A stretch of DNA of 54,455 nucleotides from Bacteroidia bacterium (GCA_030433115.1 JAUILH010000010.1:1-54455); one strand, 5' to 3'; shown: positions 27,772 to 36,912, counted from the stretch's first letter. The notes: a model not told the origin generated them from the letters alone. A program made the numbers and translations.

Positions 27772-28392
27772 TCAATAGTGATTGACAGATTTTAACACCC
27801 ATTTAGAATTTCCACCAACTTTATAGAAACTGGAGAGACCAATGTGTTTTGAATAGATCAAAATAGAAACAGATTTCGTTTTATCACGTTTAAAGAACGA
27901 TATCTTCTTCCTGGCTCGAACGTATTTCTTACAAATGATTTGATCATGATATTCGTCGTAAACATATTCATAGCGATTTTTAACGGTCATGTCGTCATAT
28001 TTCACCCGCATTCTATACTTGTAAGATGTTTGCTCAGATAAGTCAAAAAAACTATAGTTAATGCCGTTTGTGAATTGGATAGGAGTGGGGGCTCTGGTAC
28101 CGTCTTCGTTTTTGAAGAAAGCAGTAATACTGGCCAATTTGGATCCTTTATTCGTGATGTATTCTTTTTCGACTGTGGTTGTATCCGGGCCGTCTAAAAA
28201 GACTGTTTTAAACGTGTCTGACCGATAACTGAAGTGATAGGTCAGATCATCGGGATGTGCGCCATTTTGATCATGAAATACATAGCTTGATGAGTGTTTA
28301 ATCGAATCCAATTGAAAGAAGTAGTCTTTCGAATTTTGTGCGTGACATACAACATACACTAAACTAAGAATGATCAAGCTGATTCTATGCAT
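27772..28392 (-). CDS. Exported protein of unknown function
   Basis: The predicted protein has 206 residues with a signal peptide (HRISLIILSLVYVVCHAQ). The mature part is rich in Tyr, Lys and Asp with alternating strands (TYHFSYRSDTFKTVFLDGP, KYRMRVKYDDMTVKNRYEY), suggesting a soluble periplasmic beta fold. It is convergent with the tandem T9SS genes and downstream of, but separated by a terminator from, the PpiD-like gene. No family recognised. Confidence 0.62.
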   Translation of the reverse strand: MHRISLIILSLVYVVCHAQNSKDYFFQLDSIKHSSSYVFHDQNGAHPDDLTYHFSYRSDTFKTVFLDGPDTTTVEKEYITNKGSKLASITAFFKNEDGTRAPTPIQFTNGINYSFFDLSEQTSYKYRMRVKYDDMTVKNRYEYVYDEYHDQIICKKYVRARKKISFFKRDKTKSVSILIYSKHIGLSSFYKVGGNSKWVLKSVNHY

Positions 28393-28417
28393 ACCAGCTT
28401 AAATATTTACAGGTAAC

Positions 28418-28450
28418 AAAAATCCCCAAATACTTCTGTAGATGGGGATT
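28418..28450 (-). terminator. Intrinsic terminator at the end of the coaX-ppiD operon
   Basis: AATCCCCA (28421-28428) pairs with TGGGGATT (28443-28450), with a further TAC/GTA inner pairing that leaves an AGAA tetraloop on the minus strand. Five T follow on the minus strand. It lies 20 bp after the PpiD-like stop codon. Confidence 0.75.
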
Positions 28451-28470
28451 AATATTGTTGGGATAAAAAA

Positions 28471-30666
28471 TTATCTGTTATCCTCTACCTCTATATATTT
28501 CTTCAAAGCGTGGTACAAACCAACTTTTCTATTTAAGTCAGACATAGATGAAATTGAATTCGAGTATTGTCTCTGGAGTCGATCTTTGGTGTCAACATAG
28601 TCAATGCCTTCCCCTTTTTGTTCGGAGAGCACCTGTACCATATAAACGCCTTCCTTTCCAATAAGTACATTGTCCATCATTCCAGAACCACCATCGTTTG
28701 CATCCTTACCAAACACGGCGCCAACAGCATACAATTCTGCATTGTCTAATGCTGGATTGTCCATGCTTTGTCTGATACCAGCAATACTTGCATCACTGAA
28801 ACGCAAATCCTTGTTCGCAATCTGAACACCCCATGTCTGAGCAATAGATGCCAAATCGGATTTTCCGGAAATTTCGTTCTTCAATTGTTCTGCTTTCTTC
28901 TCGTTGATCAGGTCATTTTTCATCTGTTCTAAAGCACTTTCTTCGTCCATTGGACCATCTTCATAGGTTTTATCAATTTTAACAATAATCAATTGATTTT
29001 TATCCTTGAGAGAATATACAGAGGACACGTCACCGGCCACACCATTCTTGAAGAATTTGTAAAGCAATGAAATGTCTTCGTATCCCTGGATGGCAAGATC
29101 AGATTCGGACACTTTCAACTCGCTCACAAAATAACCAAGAGAATCAGCCAAAGCCTCTAAGCCCATATCGTAAGAATCGATGGCAAAGTTTTTTGCTTCA
29201 TCTTTATATTTGGCAACAGTGCTTCCCTGTGCCATGATTGGTTTGGAGAGTAAAGCTGTAGTCACAAACTTCATACTGTCTGCCTCAGCTTCATCCGTAA
29301 TATTCATGATGTGGTATCCAAACTGGCTTCTCACCACACCTACATCTCCAACTTCAGCAGTAAATGCGTATCTCGCGAAAGGCGCAACCCATCCCTGGAA
29401 AGGAATGAATCCCATATCACCACCATTGGCGGCAGATCCCGGATCAATACTATTTTCTCTAGCCAACTGGGCGAACATAGATGTATCTTCTTTTACCGTT
29501 CTATAGATAGAATCTAACAATGCAAAGCCAGCTTGATCGTAGTTGTCTCTTGGCTTAATCAGAATGTGTCTCACACGTCTCTGATGATGAACTCTTGCCT
29601 TCAAAAGGTTGTAAGCACCATTTTCTTCATACGGGCCAAATACCATGGTAGTGTCCTTGCCTACAGAGAATACCGAATCGTAGTATTCTTGAGGAAAAGA
29701 CTGCACAAAAGTAGCTGAGTCCATTTGTCTAACAACTGGTGATGGTCTCCCGAATGGATCTTTCTTGACACCTTTGTACTGAGCTACAAAAGCGGAATCG
29801 TTGATTAACATCACGTTTTTGTAGTTCTTTTTGATCGTGTTGTTAAGCACGTTGTATTGATCGGTTTTATTTTTCTCGCTTGGTTCCATGTTTACGGTAA
29901 CCACTTTCAATACTTTTCCTGCCTTCACCCTGTACTCAGGATCTGATTTGTGCTCTTTGTAGTAAGCTTTGATTTCTTCGTCACTAGGAATGTACTTGTC
30001 AGAAGGCAACTCACTAAATGCCTTGTAGGCATATTTGATTTTTCTAACGTCATTGCTGGCAGCAAAATCTCTTTCTGCTTCCAAATTCGTTGCATAGAAA
30101 CCAGACCTTAACAAAGACACATACTTGTCTTTTTGTCTCATGGCTCTAATTTCCAAACGTCTTTGTGGCTTTTCGTATCTGATTTTACCATAGCTGAATA
30201 AGTCCAACCCTTTTTCTCTGGCAGTATCAATTTCATCCCACTTAAGCAATCTACCCACCATGTAATTGTATACCTGCATGGTATCTCCTTTGTAGAATAA
30301 CAACTCCAACTCTTCATCGGAAGTCTCAATACCTAACAGGTCGTTTTGCGTTTCTACCATCATGGTTTCAGCAAAATCTAACCAACCATATTGAGCAGCA
30401 CCTCTTTGATCAAATGCAGACAAGGTACGATCTTGCCCTCTTTTGTTTTCCTGTATTCTTTTTCCCCAGAAAGTGGTCATGGAGCGCAACATTTCTTGCT
30501 GCTCTGGTTCAATAGACTCACCATTGATCATGATGGTTTTTTCGTCTTCACCACCGCCTCCAAATTGCTGAGCAATTGCTTCACCCAATACAAACGCAAG
30601 AAGGGCCAATCCAATGATCACAAGAATCAAAGTTGGTCGTTTTCTAATCTCTCCTATTATTGCCAT
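28471..30666 (-). CDS. Membrane-anchored peptidylprolyl isomerase (PpiD/SurA-like)
   Basis: This periplasmic folding factor has 731 residues and is held in the inner membrane by one N-terminal helix (LILVIIGLALLAFVLGEAI, about 13-31). A SurA-N-like helical chaperone region follows. The parvulin PPIC domain begins RRVRHILIKPRDNYDQAG and contains SIDPGSAANGGDMGF, and it ends near GYHIMNITDE. A second, degenerate PPIase-like segment occupies the C-terminal third. Length is greater than E. coli PpiD (623) but usual for Bacteroidota. It is the last gene of the coaX cluster, where envelope assembly genes (lptC, an OMP) are upstream. Confidence 0.9.
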   Translation of the reverse strand: MAIIGEIRKRPTLILVIIGLALLAFVLGEAIAQQFGGGGEDEKTIMINGESIEPEQQEMLRSMTTFWGKRIQENKRGQDRTLSAFDQRGAAQYGWLDFAETMMVETQNDLLGIETSDEELELLFYKGDTMQVYNYMVGRLLKWDEIDTAREKGLDLFSYGKIRYEKPQRRLEIRAMRQKDKYVSLLRSGFYATNLEAERDFAASNDVRKIKYAYKAFSELPSDKYIPSDEEIKAYYKEHKSDPEYRVKAGKVLKVVTVNMEPSEKNKTDQYNVLNNTIKKNYKNVMLINDSAFVAQYKGVKKDPFGRPSPVVRQMDSATFVQSFPQEYYDSVFSVGKDTTMVFGPYEENGAYNLLKARVHHQRRVRHILIKPRDNYDQAGFALLDSIYRTVKEDTSMFAQLARENSIDPGSAANGGDMGFIPFQGWVAPFARYAFTAEVGDVGVVRSQFGYHIMNITDEAEADSMKFVTTALLSKPIMAQGSTVAKYKDEAKNFAIDSYDMGLEALADSLGYFVSELKVSESDLAIQGYEDISLLYKFFKNGVAGDVSSVYSLKDKNQLIIVKIDKTYEDGPMDEESALEQMKNDLINEKKAEQLKNEISGKSDLASIAQTWGVQIANKDLRFSDASIAGIRQSMDNPALDNAELYAVGAVFGKDANDGGSGMMDNVLIGKEGVYMVQVLSEQKGEGIDYVDTKDRLQRQYSNSISSMSDLNRKVGLYHALKKYIEVEDNR

Positions 30667-30723
30667 AAAGATTCAATTTTTACAAGTGCGCGAATATACA
30701 ATGGATTATCGACTTTTGAAAGC

Positions 30724-31995
30724 TTATTCGGCTTCTTTTATTTCAAGTCTGACCGTTTCTATTTTGGTGTGCGAAACATCTAGTATGTGGAATTCAAAAT
30801 TCTCTATTTCGATTGTGTCATTTAAAGCCGGAATGGCCTCTGTACGATTGATAATTAAACCGCCAACAGTTTCGTATTCTTCACCTTCGGGAAGATTGAG
30901 GTTGTACTTGGCGTTGAGCTGATCAATTTCGTGTCTGGCACTCAATTCAAACACCGTGTCGCTAATCTGATTTTCAATGAGTTCTTCCGAGTCGTGTTCA
31001 TCTTCAATTTCTCCGAAAATTTCTTCTACCACATCTTCAATGGTCACCATTCCTGCGGTGCCACCAAATTCATCTACCACTACGGCAACGCTTCTTTTTT
31101 GAACAGTAAGTTCTTCCAGAATGGCCTGAGCTGGCTTACTTTCAGGAACAATTCCTATGGGGAGAAGGATGGATTTGATATTCTCTGGTTGTTTAAACAG
31201 CTCAAAAGAATGGACGTAGCCAATGATGTTGTCTATACTGTCTCGAAAGATGAGGATTTTTGAGAGACCGGTTTGAATAAAAGTGTCCCTCAGGTTATCT
31301 ACTTCATCATCGATATTCATGGCCACAATTTCGGTTCTTGGAACCATGCAATCTCTCGCCTTAACGTCTTTAAAACCAAGTGCATTTTCGAATATGTGAA
31401 CTTCATGATCTAAGGCGCCTTTGTCGTTGGCAAGGGCTGTTGAATCTCTTACATAATTATCTAAATCAACACGTCCGAATTCTGGCTTTTCCTCGGAGAG
31501 GTCTTCTTTAAATAATAGCCATAACAGTCCTTTAGACAAGTTAATGGTGATAAAGGTGGGTACCCAAAGCAGATAATAAATGACGATTAATGGTACGGCA
31601 AATAATCTGAGTGTTCTATTCGGATTGATTCTGAAAATGGTTTTGGGTAAAAATTCGGCAAATGCCAGAACTATCAGCGTAGAAAAGATGGTTTGTAGAA
31701 AGAGAACAAGTCCCGTGTTAGAAGACATGTTGTTGATGATAAAAGGTTCGAGTATCACAGCCATGGCAATCCCGAATATCACGAGCGCTACATTATTTCC
31801 CAGCAACATAGTCCCAATAAACTTGGAAGGGTTTTGATTAAAGAACGCCAGGATTTTGCCATGAGTCTTGCCATCGGAGTTGGCCAGTTCAATGCGTAAT
31901 TTGTTAGCTGTGATAAAGGCAATTTCCATACCGGAAAAGAAGGCTGAAAAGACCAGAGAAATCAGTACAACGATATAGGCAATAGAAGGATCCAT
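30724..31995 (-). CDS. CNNM / HlyC-CorC family membrane protein with CBS domains
   Basis: This inner-membrane protein has 423 residues. An N-terminal CNNM (DUF21) domain with four hydrophobic segments comes first (SLVFSAFFSGMEIAFITANK). A CBS pair follows at about residues 205-330 (MVPRTEIVAMNID; VAVVVDEFGGTAGMVTIEDV), then a C-terminal CorC_HlyC domain (YETVGGLIINR). The family is linked to Mg2+/Co2+ efflux; older annotation as 'hemolysin' is misleading. GldE of gliding bacteria is also in this family, but no gliding gene is adjacent. Its ATG follows directly on the stop codon of the upstream gene. Confidence 0.9.
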   Translation of the reverse strand: MDPSIAYIVVLISLVFSAFFSGMEIAFITANKLRIELANSDGKTHGKILAFFNQNPSKFIGTMLLGNNVALVIFGIAMAVILEPFIINNMSSNTGLVLFLQTIFSTLIVLAFAEFLPKTIFRINPNRTLRLFAVPLIVIYYLLWVPTFITINLSKGLLWLLFKEDLSEEKPEFGRVDLDNYVRDSTALANDKGALDHEVHIFENALGFKDVKARDCMVPRTEIVAMNIDDEVDNLRDTFIQTGLSKILIFRDSIDNIIGYVHSFELFKQPENIKSILLPIGIVPESKPAQAILEELTVQKRSVAVVVDEFGGTAGMVTIEDVVEEIFGEIEDEHDSEELIENQISDTVFELSARHEIDQLNAKYNLNLPEGEEYETVGGLIINRTEAIPALNDTIEIENFEFHILDVSHTKIETVRLEIKEAE

Positions 31996-32421
31996 TTACA
32001 TTTTGTCGACTAAAACCATCATTGAATTGCCATTAAGCCAGTAAGTATGATCTCCTTTTGGGAGCTTGTAACCACAGTTGTGGTGCAATAAACTCGATTT
32101 TGACGATACTTTGGCTGTGATGTATTGATCAATGAGTTGAGTTGGTAGAAATTGTTCGTAAAAGACGTGTGCTTCAGTATAAAGGGCCAAGGTGTCCTGG
32201 GTATCGATATTCAGGATATCCAGTTTCACATAATATTGTGTGGCACCTAAACATGAATATTTAATTCTGATTGTATGCTTATCTGTTGTATCTATTTGTG
32301 AAGCTGAGGAAATGGGGACATAAGATTCACTTAAAACTTTGCCTGAAATACTTGCATCCGCATTTGATTGGGCGACAGAGCTGAATGATATTATGATACA
32401 CAAGAATAGGAGAGTCTTCAT
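31996..32421 (-). CDS. Exported protein of unknown function
   Basis: The predicted protein has 141 residues with a signal peptide (KTLLFLCIIISFSSVAQS). The mature part of about 120 residues looks like a beta-sandwich (SLPISSASQI-type strands; HTIRIKYSCLGATQYYVKL; GDHTYWLNGNSMMVLVDKM). Its stop codon abuts the ATG of the CNNM gene with no intervening base, and it follows the 97-residue membrane protein by 30 bp, so it belongs to the coaX-ppiD operon. No family recognised. Confidence 0.62.
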   Translation of the reverse strand: MKTLLFLCIIISFSSVAQSNADASISGKVLSESYVPISSASQIDTTDKHTIRIKYSCLGATQYYVKLDILNIDTQDTLALYTEAHVFYEQFLPTQLIDQYITAKVSSKSSLLHHNCGYKLPKGDHTYWLNGNSMMVLVDKM

Positions 32422-32451
32422 GCTACTTCATCGAATAAGTACTAAATATAG

Positions 32452-32745
32452 TCAATCTTTAGAATTTTTATTCGCTTTTTTCTCTGCTTTTCTTTGGGCT
32501 TTCTTTTCGGCCTTGGCCTGAGCTCGTGCATGCATTTCTTCTCCTTTGTCTTCATGCAATTTTTCCATGCGCTTTCTCATAAAGCGTCTGGCAAAAAAGT
32601 AAAAAATGGCAATGAAAGTGGCAATGTAAAAACCGGTCACCATAGGACCATAGCCAATTGTGGCATGCAAGTAAATTCCGTAAACAAAGGCGCCTATTCC
32701 AACAAGCAGCCAAATTTTTTCCATGATTTTGTTGTACGTGTGCAT
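32452..32745 (-). CDS. Small two-span membrane protein with charged coiled tail
   Basis: This 97-residue protein has two hydrophobic helices (about residues 10-27 and 34-52). A highly charged helical tail rich in Ala, Lys and Glu follows (RAQAKAEKKAQRKAEKKANK), likely cytoplasmic. The ATG lies 2 bp after the lptC stop codon, arguing for translational coupling; a second ATG seven codons in is possible. It sits in the envelope operon between lptC and the exported 141-residue protein. Function unknown. Confidence 0.7.
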   Translation of the reverse strand: MHTYNKIMEKIWLLVGIGAFVYGIYLHATIGYGPMVTGFYIATFIAIFYFFARRFMRKRMEKLHEDKGEEMHARAQAKAEKKAQRKAEKKANKNSKD

Positions 32746-32747
32746 CC

Positions 32748-33344
32748 TTATTTTTTCAAGAGTGAATCGGTGTTAATTTGTACAATATTACTATATCCTC
32801 TGAAAACATACCAAGAAAACTTTTCATCCGTATCTATGCCAAAGCGGCATTTATGGAAATCAAGTCCGTCGTACATTAAAACGGGATCGTCAGTTCTTAC
32901 AGAGCTACTGTCTGGTTGGAGCACACCTCTGAGCTTTTCCCAGATCAAATAATCGGTGTACAGTGTTTGGTTTTCGTGAAAATTCTCGATCACCACATTG
33001 TTGAAGACTTCAAATTTCTGAGAAGTTTCCTGGTACACACCGCTGTCTGCAACCATTTTAGCTTCTATCTGGTTGAGTGAGTCGTAGTGAATTACTGTTA
33101 GTCCGTTGGGAAAGAAAGTGCGCGATGGTCTGATTTTTCTTTGGATTCTGGGGGCGATTAAAACGGCAATTGCATCCCCGGCACCATACATGGTCATTTG
33201 AATGGTATCCATTTCCTCGGGTGTTCTTTCATGGACGCCACTGACCTCTTCAATCTCGGAGTTGCTATTACTACAAGAAAAAAAGATTCCGGCCGTTAAC
33301 ACGACCGGAATATAAATTATCCATATTCTTACTGTGGTCTTCAT
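32748..33344 (-). CDS. lptC: LPS export ABC transporter periplasmic protein LptC
   Basis: This is the inner-membrane-anchored periplasmic component that passes lipopolysaccharide from LptBFG to the LptA bridge. From the ATG at 33344 the product has 198 residues. Its N-terminal hydrophobic segment (IWIIYIPVVLTAGIFFSC) ends in a lipobox-like Cys, followed by a beta-jellyroll region (MVADSGVYQETSQKFEVF, NVVIENFHENQTLYTDYLIW). The lipoprotein-like start is common in Bacteroidota LptC. It lies in the same frame as the upstream TPR gene with no stop between them. Gene context (coaX, OMP, TPR, CNNM, PpiD) supports the call. Confidence 0.78.
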   Translation of the reverse strand: MKTTVRIWIIYIPVVLTAGIFFSCSNSNSEIEEVSGVHERTPEEMDTIQMTMYGAGDAIAVLIAPRIQRKIRPSRTFFPNGLTVIHYDSLNQIEAKMVADSGVYQETSQKFEVFNNVVIENFHENQTLYTDYLIWEKLRGVLQPDSSSVRTDDPVLMYDGLDFHKCRFGIDTDEKFSWYVFRGYSNIVQINTDSLLKK

Positions 33345-34628
33345 GTTCCAGCACGGCACGTTGTATGAAGATCCCACCTGAATAGTGGCGTTAAATAAAT
33401 CTGCTCTCTTAGGATACTTAGATTTGTTCATGTCTTTACCTAAGCCCGCTTTTTCGTAGTAATCATCGGCCAACCACCAAACAGATTTTCTTTCAATACC
33501 TGTGCTTCCACAGGTAGAGTTGCTGGCGTAGTAGTCACCTACATATCTCCAACCTTCTTTGTTACCACTGTTGGCTGCTTTCTCGCCATATGATTTGGCA
33601 CCAGCAAGGCTTCCTTGTTTCTTAGATATTTTCGCTCCGAGCATATAAAATGTAGCCATTCTTGAAGCTGCTAAACCTTCTGATTTACCCATCTCAATAG
33701 CTTCTTTCAAGAATTTCATGGCATCACCAAGTTTTCCTTCCTTGTAGTACTTATAAGCTATAGCATATGCTGCCTCAGCGGATTTGTTGAACTCATACTG
33801 CATCATGGCAAGCTTTGCGTAAGGCTCAGAATCTTGACAACCTTTACCATCTAGGAGCTTGATATATTTTTCAATGATTGGAGTTGCAGATTCCTTATCT
33901 GTAGGCATCTCAGCCACAATCTTAGCTACCATAGGCACTAGCTGCTCGCAGCTCAAGCAGAACTCTGCCATTTTATCCATTTCAGCTTGAATAGGATCTA
34001 ACTGTGCCGCATCACCACCATTGTCTTTCAACTTCTGGATTAACTCAGAACAGTAGAAGTATTCTTTTACCAAGAAATCACAATCAGCGCCTTCATCTTT
34101 GTATCTCAATTTGTTGTAAGCATGTCTAAAGTATCCTTGAATGGCATACTGAGTAGGGTATAACTTGATACTCTCGCCTAAGTGCTTGAAAGACTCATGA
34201 CGCTTAGGTTCATAATCGTAAGTCATTTCATCAATTCCCCAACGCATTAAGAAATCACCTCTCTTAGTATCGTCCCAATCTTTACTGAAGTACTTTTCTC
34301 TCCATTCGTAAGTGAGGTAGTTAGAATCGATCAATACTCTTTTTCTTTCTGCATCAGCTTCAGGGCGAATTAACATGGCAAACATGTAGTTAGCCAATGC
34401 AATGTTTTCATCGTTAAAGTGCTTGCAAGAGGTTAAATCTTCTCCTGCTCCGGCAAGCATGCACTGCCAAAACGGGTAGGCACCAGCGTAATCATTTTGA
34501 TTCATTCTGATGGCCCAGTTGTTATAACATTTATCACAATCAGGATCCGGACTTGCAGTAGCCATTACCGGAGCTAACATCAACGCTCCTAAAGCCAATC
34601 CGATCATCTTATTCAATACTTTTTTCAT
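32748..34628 (-). CDS. TPR-repeat exported protein in one frame with LptC
   Basis: From the ATG at 34628 (a TTG at 34637 is the longer option) the frame runs 626 codons without a stop. Residues 1-428 form an exported TPR-like protein: signal peptide ending APVMATAS, a Cys-rich first repeat (DPDCDKCYNNWAIRMNQND), then helical repeats such as AYAIAYKYYKEGKLGDAMKF and ending GSSYNVPCWN. Residue 429 is the Met that opens a complete LptC with its own lipoprotein-like signal. Stand-alone TPR and LptC genes are what I expect here. A lost stop codon or a real fusion are both possible. Only the TPR part is meant by the TPR call. Confidence 0.7.
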   Translation of the reverse strand: MKKVLNKMIGLALGALMLAPVMATASPDPDCDKCYNNWAIRMNQNDYAGAYPFWQCMLAGAGEDLTSCKHFNDENIALANYMFAMLIRPEADAERKRVLIDSNYLTYEWREKYFSKDWDDTKRGDFLMRWGIDEMTYDYEPKRHESFKHLGESIKLYPTQYAIQGYFRHAYNKLRYKDEGADCDFLVKEYFYCSELIQKLKDNGGDAAQLDPIQAEMDKMAEFCLSCEQLVPMVAKIVAEMPTDKESATPIIEKYIKLLDGKGCQDSEPYAKLAMMQYEFNKSAEAAYAIAYKYYKEGKLGDAMKFLKEAIEMGKSEGLAASRMATFYMLGAKISKKQGSLAGAKSYGEKAANSGNKEGWRYVGDYYASNSTCGSTGIERKSVWWLADDYYEKAGLGKDMNKSKYPKRADLFNATIQVGSSYNVPCWNMKTTVRIWIIYIPVVLTAGIFFSCSNSNSEIEEVSGVHERTPEEMDTIQMTMYGAGDAIAVLIAPRIQRKIRPSRTFFPNGLTVIHYDSLNQIEAKMVADSGVYQETSQKFEVFNNVVIENFHENQTLYTDYLIWEKLRGVLQPDSSSVRTDDPVLMYDGLDFHKCRFGIDTDEKFSWYVFRGYSNIVQINTDSLLKK

Positions 34629-34639
34629 CTCAGTCAATT

Positions 34640-36070
34640 TTAATCATATTTTCTTTTCCTAAACCACAAGTTGTAATTACTAGGCGACAAAGAAATTCCA
34701 ATGAACAAGCCAAAATAGCTTTCTTTTATTAAATTATTGTCAATTGTTCCTCTTTTGCCCAATTCAAACCCAATATTCAAACTTGAAGTTGATGCTGTGT
34801 TCAATAGCGGTAACCCTAATCCAAATCGCATGCCATAATTGTCGATTCGGGTATCATTCAGGCTAAGAAATGATTGAGTGGTAGTAAATCCTAAGCGATA
34901 TGACACTAAGGACAAGTAACCGGTTTTATCGCCTATGCGATTTACCTGAGGTTGGAACTCAAGACCTAAACCATAGGTTGCACTGTTATTCAAGTTGTCG
35001 TTGATGGTATCTCCTTCAAAAATTTCTCTGTAGTCAGACCATTGCGTTTGTGATCCCTGCAAACTGATACGTAGTCGACCATAACTTAAATCGGAAGAAT
35101 TCATTTTTCCGGTGAGGGTTTCAATTCCCAAACCATAAGAAAAAGTTTTAGGAAGTCGGATGGAACCACTGATATCACTTGTCATTTCGATGGTGTCTCT
35201 CATCACATCCAATCCAAAACCATCCACTATGTAGCTGGCAGAAAAGAAATCTCGCGTAGATTTCATGTCGTTTCCTAAACTATATGTCGACCCAAAAGAG
35301 ATTCTGGTATTAGGGGATACATCACCAATGTATGAGAGCCCAAAATTAAACATAACATCTGCCACTCTCACCGATGAATTTACGAGTGTATTAAGGTAAG
35401 TGATGTTGTCGTATTCCACGCGTCTTGATTTGGATAAGGTGCCAAATAAGAAAGAGGCGTTTCCTCCAAACGACAATTGATGTCTGTATGTTACCGGACG
35501 TTTTACCGTTATAACCTCAATACTGTCTACAAATGACGTTCGTTTATCAACGGGGATGGTTCTGGTTGTTTTAACTTTAATCGAGTCGTTTACGAGTTTA
35601 TCAACCACCTTTAAAGCCAGACCGCCATATAGTCTATTAATGCCTCCATCTCCGGTGTAGAGATAACTAAGCGGTGTGTCATCATCCAGGATGTAATCTT
35701 CCTTAATGGTATAACCTTGAGATGAATAAGGCATCAAACCGAATGATCCGCCCAATCTTTTCGAAATGGGAATGCCCATCATGATGTTTCTCAGACCAGA
35801 CGTTCTGCCATAATCCACATCACCGCTGGTTTCAAATTGATTGAATTTAGCACTTACGCCCACATCTAAAATGGGTCTGTGCTTGGCGAGAAATGCATAA
35901 CTCGCGGGATTGCCAGGATTCACAACATTGGTATCGAAAACAGCTGTAAACGCTCCACTTTGCGACCAAAGTGCGGCTGAGCTTCCAAATTCTAGGTCTC
36001 CAAATCCAAACCTTGAGTAGGGAGAGGTTGACTGTGGTTGTGCTAACAGGGTGCTTGTACTTAGAAACAA
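34640..36070 (-). CDS. Outer-membrane beta-barrel protein of the coaX cluster
   Basis: This exported barrel-type protein has about 476 residues from the TTG at 36070. It contains PYSRFGFGDLEFGSSAALWS near the mature N-terminus, then many amphipathic strands and Gly/Asn turns, and ends NYNLWFRKRKYD. The true start is unclear. The frame continues upstream with a perfect signal-peptide sequence (KPFKVVQSLLGIALCLFLS) but offers no ATG or GTG; only ATA (36121) or ATT (36139) lie before it. The TTG at 36070 leaves a clipped signal peptide. The start overlaps or follows the coaX 3' end, so coupling to coaX translation is likely. Homologues are usual in this cluster; function unknown. Confidence 0.8.
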   Translation of the reverse strand: MFLSTSTLLAQPQSTSPYSRFGFGDLEFGSSAALWSQSGAFTAVFDTNVVNPGNPASYAFLAKHRPILDVGVSAKFNQFETSGDVDYGRTSGLRNIMMGIPISKRLGGSFGLMPYSSQGYTIKEDYILDDDTPLSYLYTGDGGINRLYGGLALKVVDKLVNDSIKVKTTRTIPVDKRTSFVDSIEVITVKRPVTYRHQLSFGGNASFLFGTLSKSRRVEYDNITYLNTLVNSSVRVADVMFNFGLSYIGDVSPNTRISFGSTYSLGNDMKSTRDFFSASYIVDGFGLDVMRDTIEMTSDISGSIRLPKTFSYGLGIETLTGKMNSSDLSYGRLRISLQGSQTQWSDYREIFEGDTINDNLNNSATYGLGLEFQPQVNRIGDKTGYLSLVSYRLGFTTTQSFLSLNDTRIDNYGMRFGLGLPLLNTASTSSLNIGFELGKRGTIDNNLIKESYFGLFIGISLSPSNYNLWFRKRKYD

Positions 36071-36099
36071 GCAAAGCGCTATTCCAAGTAGTGACTGTA

Positions 36100-36831
36100 C
36101 TACTTTAAATGGTTTTGATATATGAGTATTTGATTTAATCCGCTTAAGGTTAAAAAATCGTGTGCAAAGATGGTACTTTTTAGGGCATCCGCAAAAAAAT
36201 CGAAATCTCCACCGGTTCCTATGATCTGTAAATCGTTAAAATTCAATAAATATTGTTCGATGAAGCCATTTATTTCGTGGGTGATTCCGTTCACAATTCC
36301 CGAATTAATGGCTTCAAAACTGGTTTGTCCAATAAATTTTGCAGTTTTTTCCGGTTCTATCAAGGGCAATTTTCCAGTATAATCGGGCATGGATTTTACG
36401 CGCATGTGAAGTCCTGGTGAAATAGCGCCCCCTAAATAGTGCCCCTTTGAAGTGACTAAATCATATTTAATGCAGGTGCCAATGTCTATGACCAAACAGT
36501 GATTGTTGGGGTGGAGGTGATGGGCTGCAACCGCATTGCAAAGTCTGTCGATACCGAGCGTTTCCGGTGTTTTGTAGTCGATTTGAATGGGCAAAGCTGT
36601 ATCCGGACTGATTCTGATGGCTTGATCAATAATGTATTTTGGTAAATGATCAAGTGTGCCTCTCACATCACTCAAAATAAATTGTTGGGATTGATCAATG
36701 AGCCATTCCCACTGTTCCTGGAAGGTCCATTCCCGCTCACCTGACAAAGAATAGAAGTGTTTGAGCTCGTCCTGATCAAATAAGGCCACTTTGGTTCTGG
36801 AATTCCCTACATCAATGATAAGATTCGCCAT
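36100..36831 (-). CDS. coaX: Type III pantothenate kinase
   Basis: This cytoplasmic kinase performs the first step of coenzyme A synthesis, phosphorylating pantothenate. It has 243 residues, the CoaX length. The ASKHA-fold phosphate loop DVGNSRTK is at residues 7-14, TLGIDRLCNA at 91-100 and IDIGTCIKYD at 115-124. A glycine-rich IIGTGGDFDFF motif is near the C-terminus. CoaX enzymes need a monovalent cation and resist feedback by CoA. It is the first gene of the envelope operon extending to ppiD. A one-mismatch -7 element (TAAGTTTA) lies just upstream. Confidence 0.95.
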   Translation of the reverse strand: MANLIIDVGNSRTKVALFDQDELKHFYSLSGEREWTFQEQWEWLIDQSQQFILSDVRGTLDHLPKYIIDQAIRISPDTALPIQIDYKTPETLGIDRLCNAVAAHHLHPNNHCLVIDIGTCIKYDLVTSKGHYLGGAISPGLHMRVKSMPDYTGKLPLIEPEKTAKFIGQTSFEAINSGIVNGITHEINGFIEQYLLNFNDLQIIGTGGDFDFFADALKSTIFAHDFLTLSGLNQILIYQNHLK

Positions 36832-36865
36832 GAGGGGATAAAAATAAACTTAAAAATGTGATGTC

Positions 36866-36897
36866 TTGTTGATGTAAAGAAAATATTTATAAATTTG
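36866..36897 (+). promoter_or_regulatory. Promoter of tRNA-Phe (TTG ... TAAATTTG)
   Basis: TAAATTTG (36890-36897) is an exact -7 element. TTG occurs at 36866-36868 and again at 36869-36871, giving spacers of 21 or 18 nt. The predicted start is about 8 nt before the mature tRNA. This is among the best promoters in the window. Confidence 0.65.
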
Positions 36898-36912
36898 TCG
36901 ACCCAAAAGGAT

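Noticed and set aside
30724..31995. Hemolysin or gliding protein GldE
   Set aside because: The domain order is that of the CNNM/CorC family; no gld genes are adjacent and hemolytic activity cannot be inferred.
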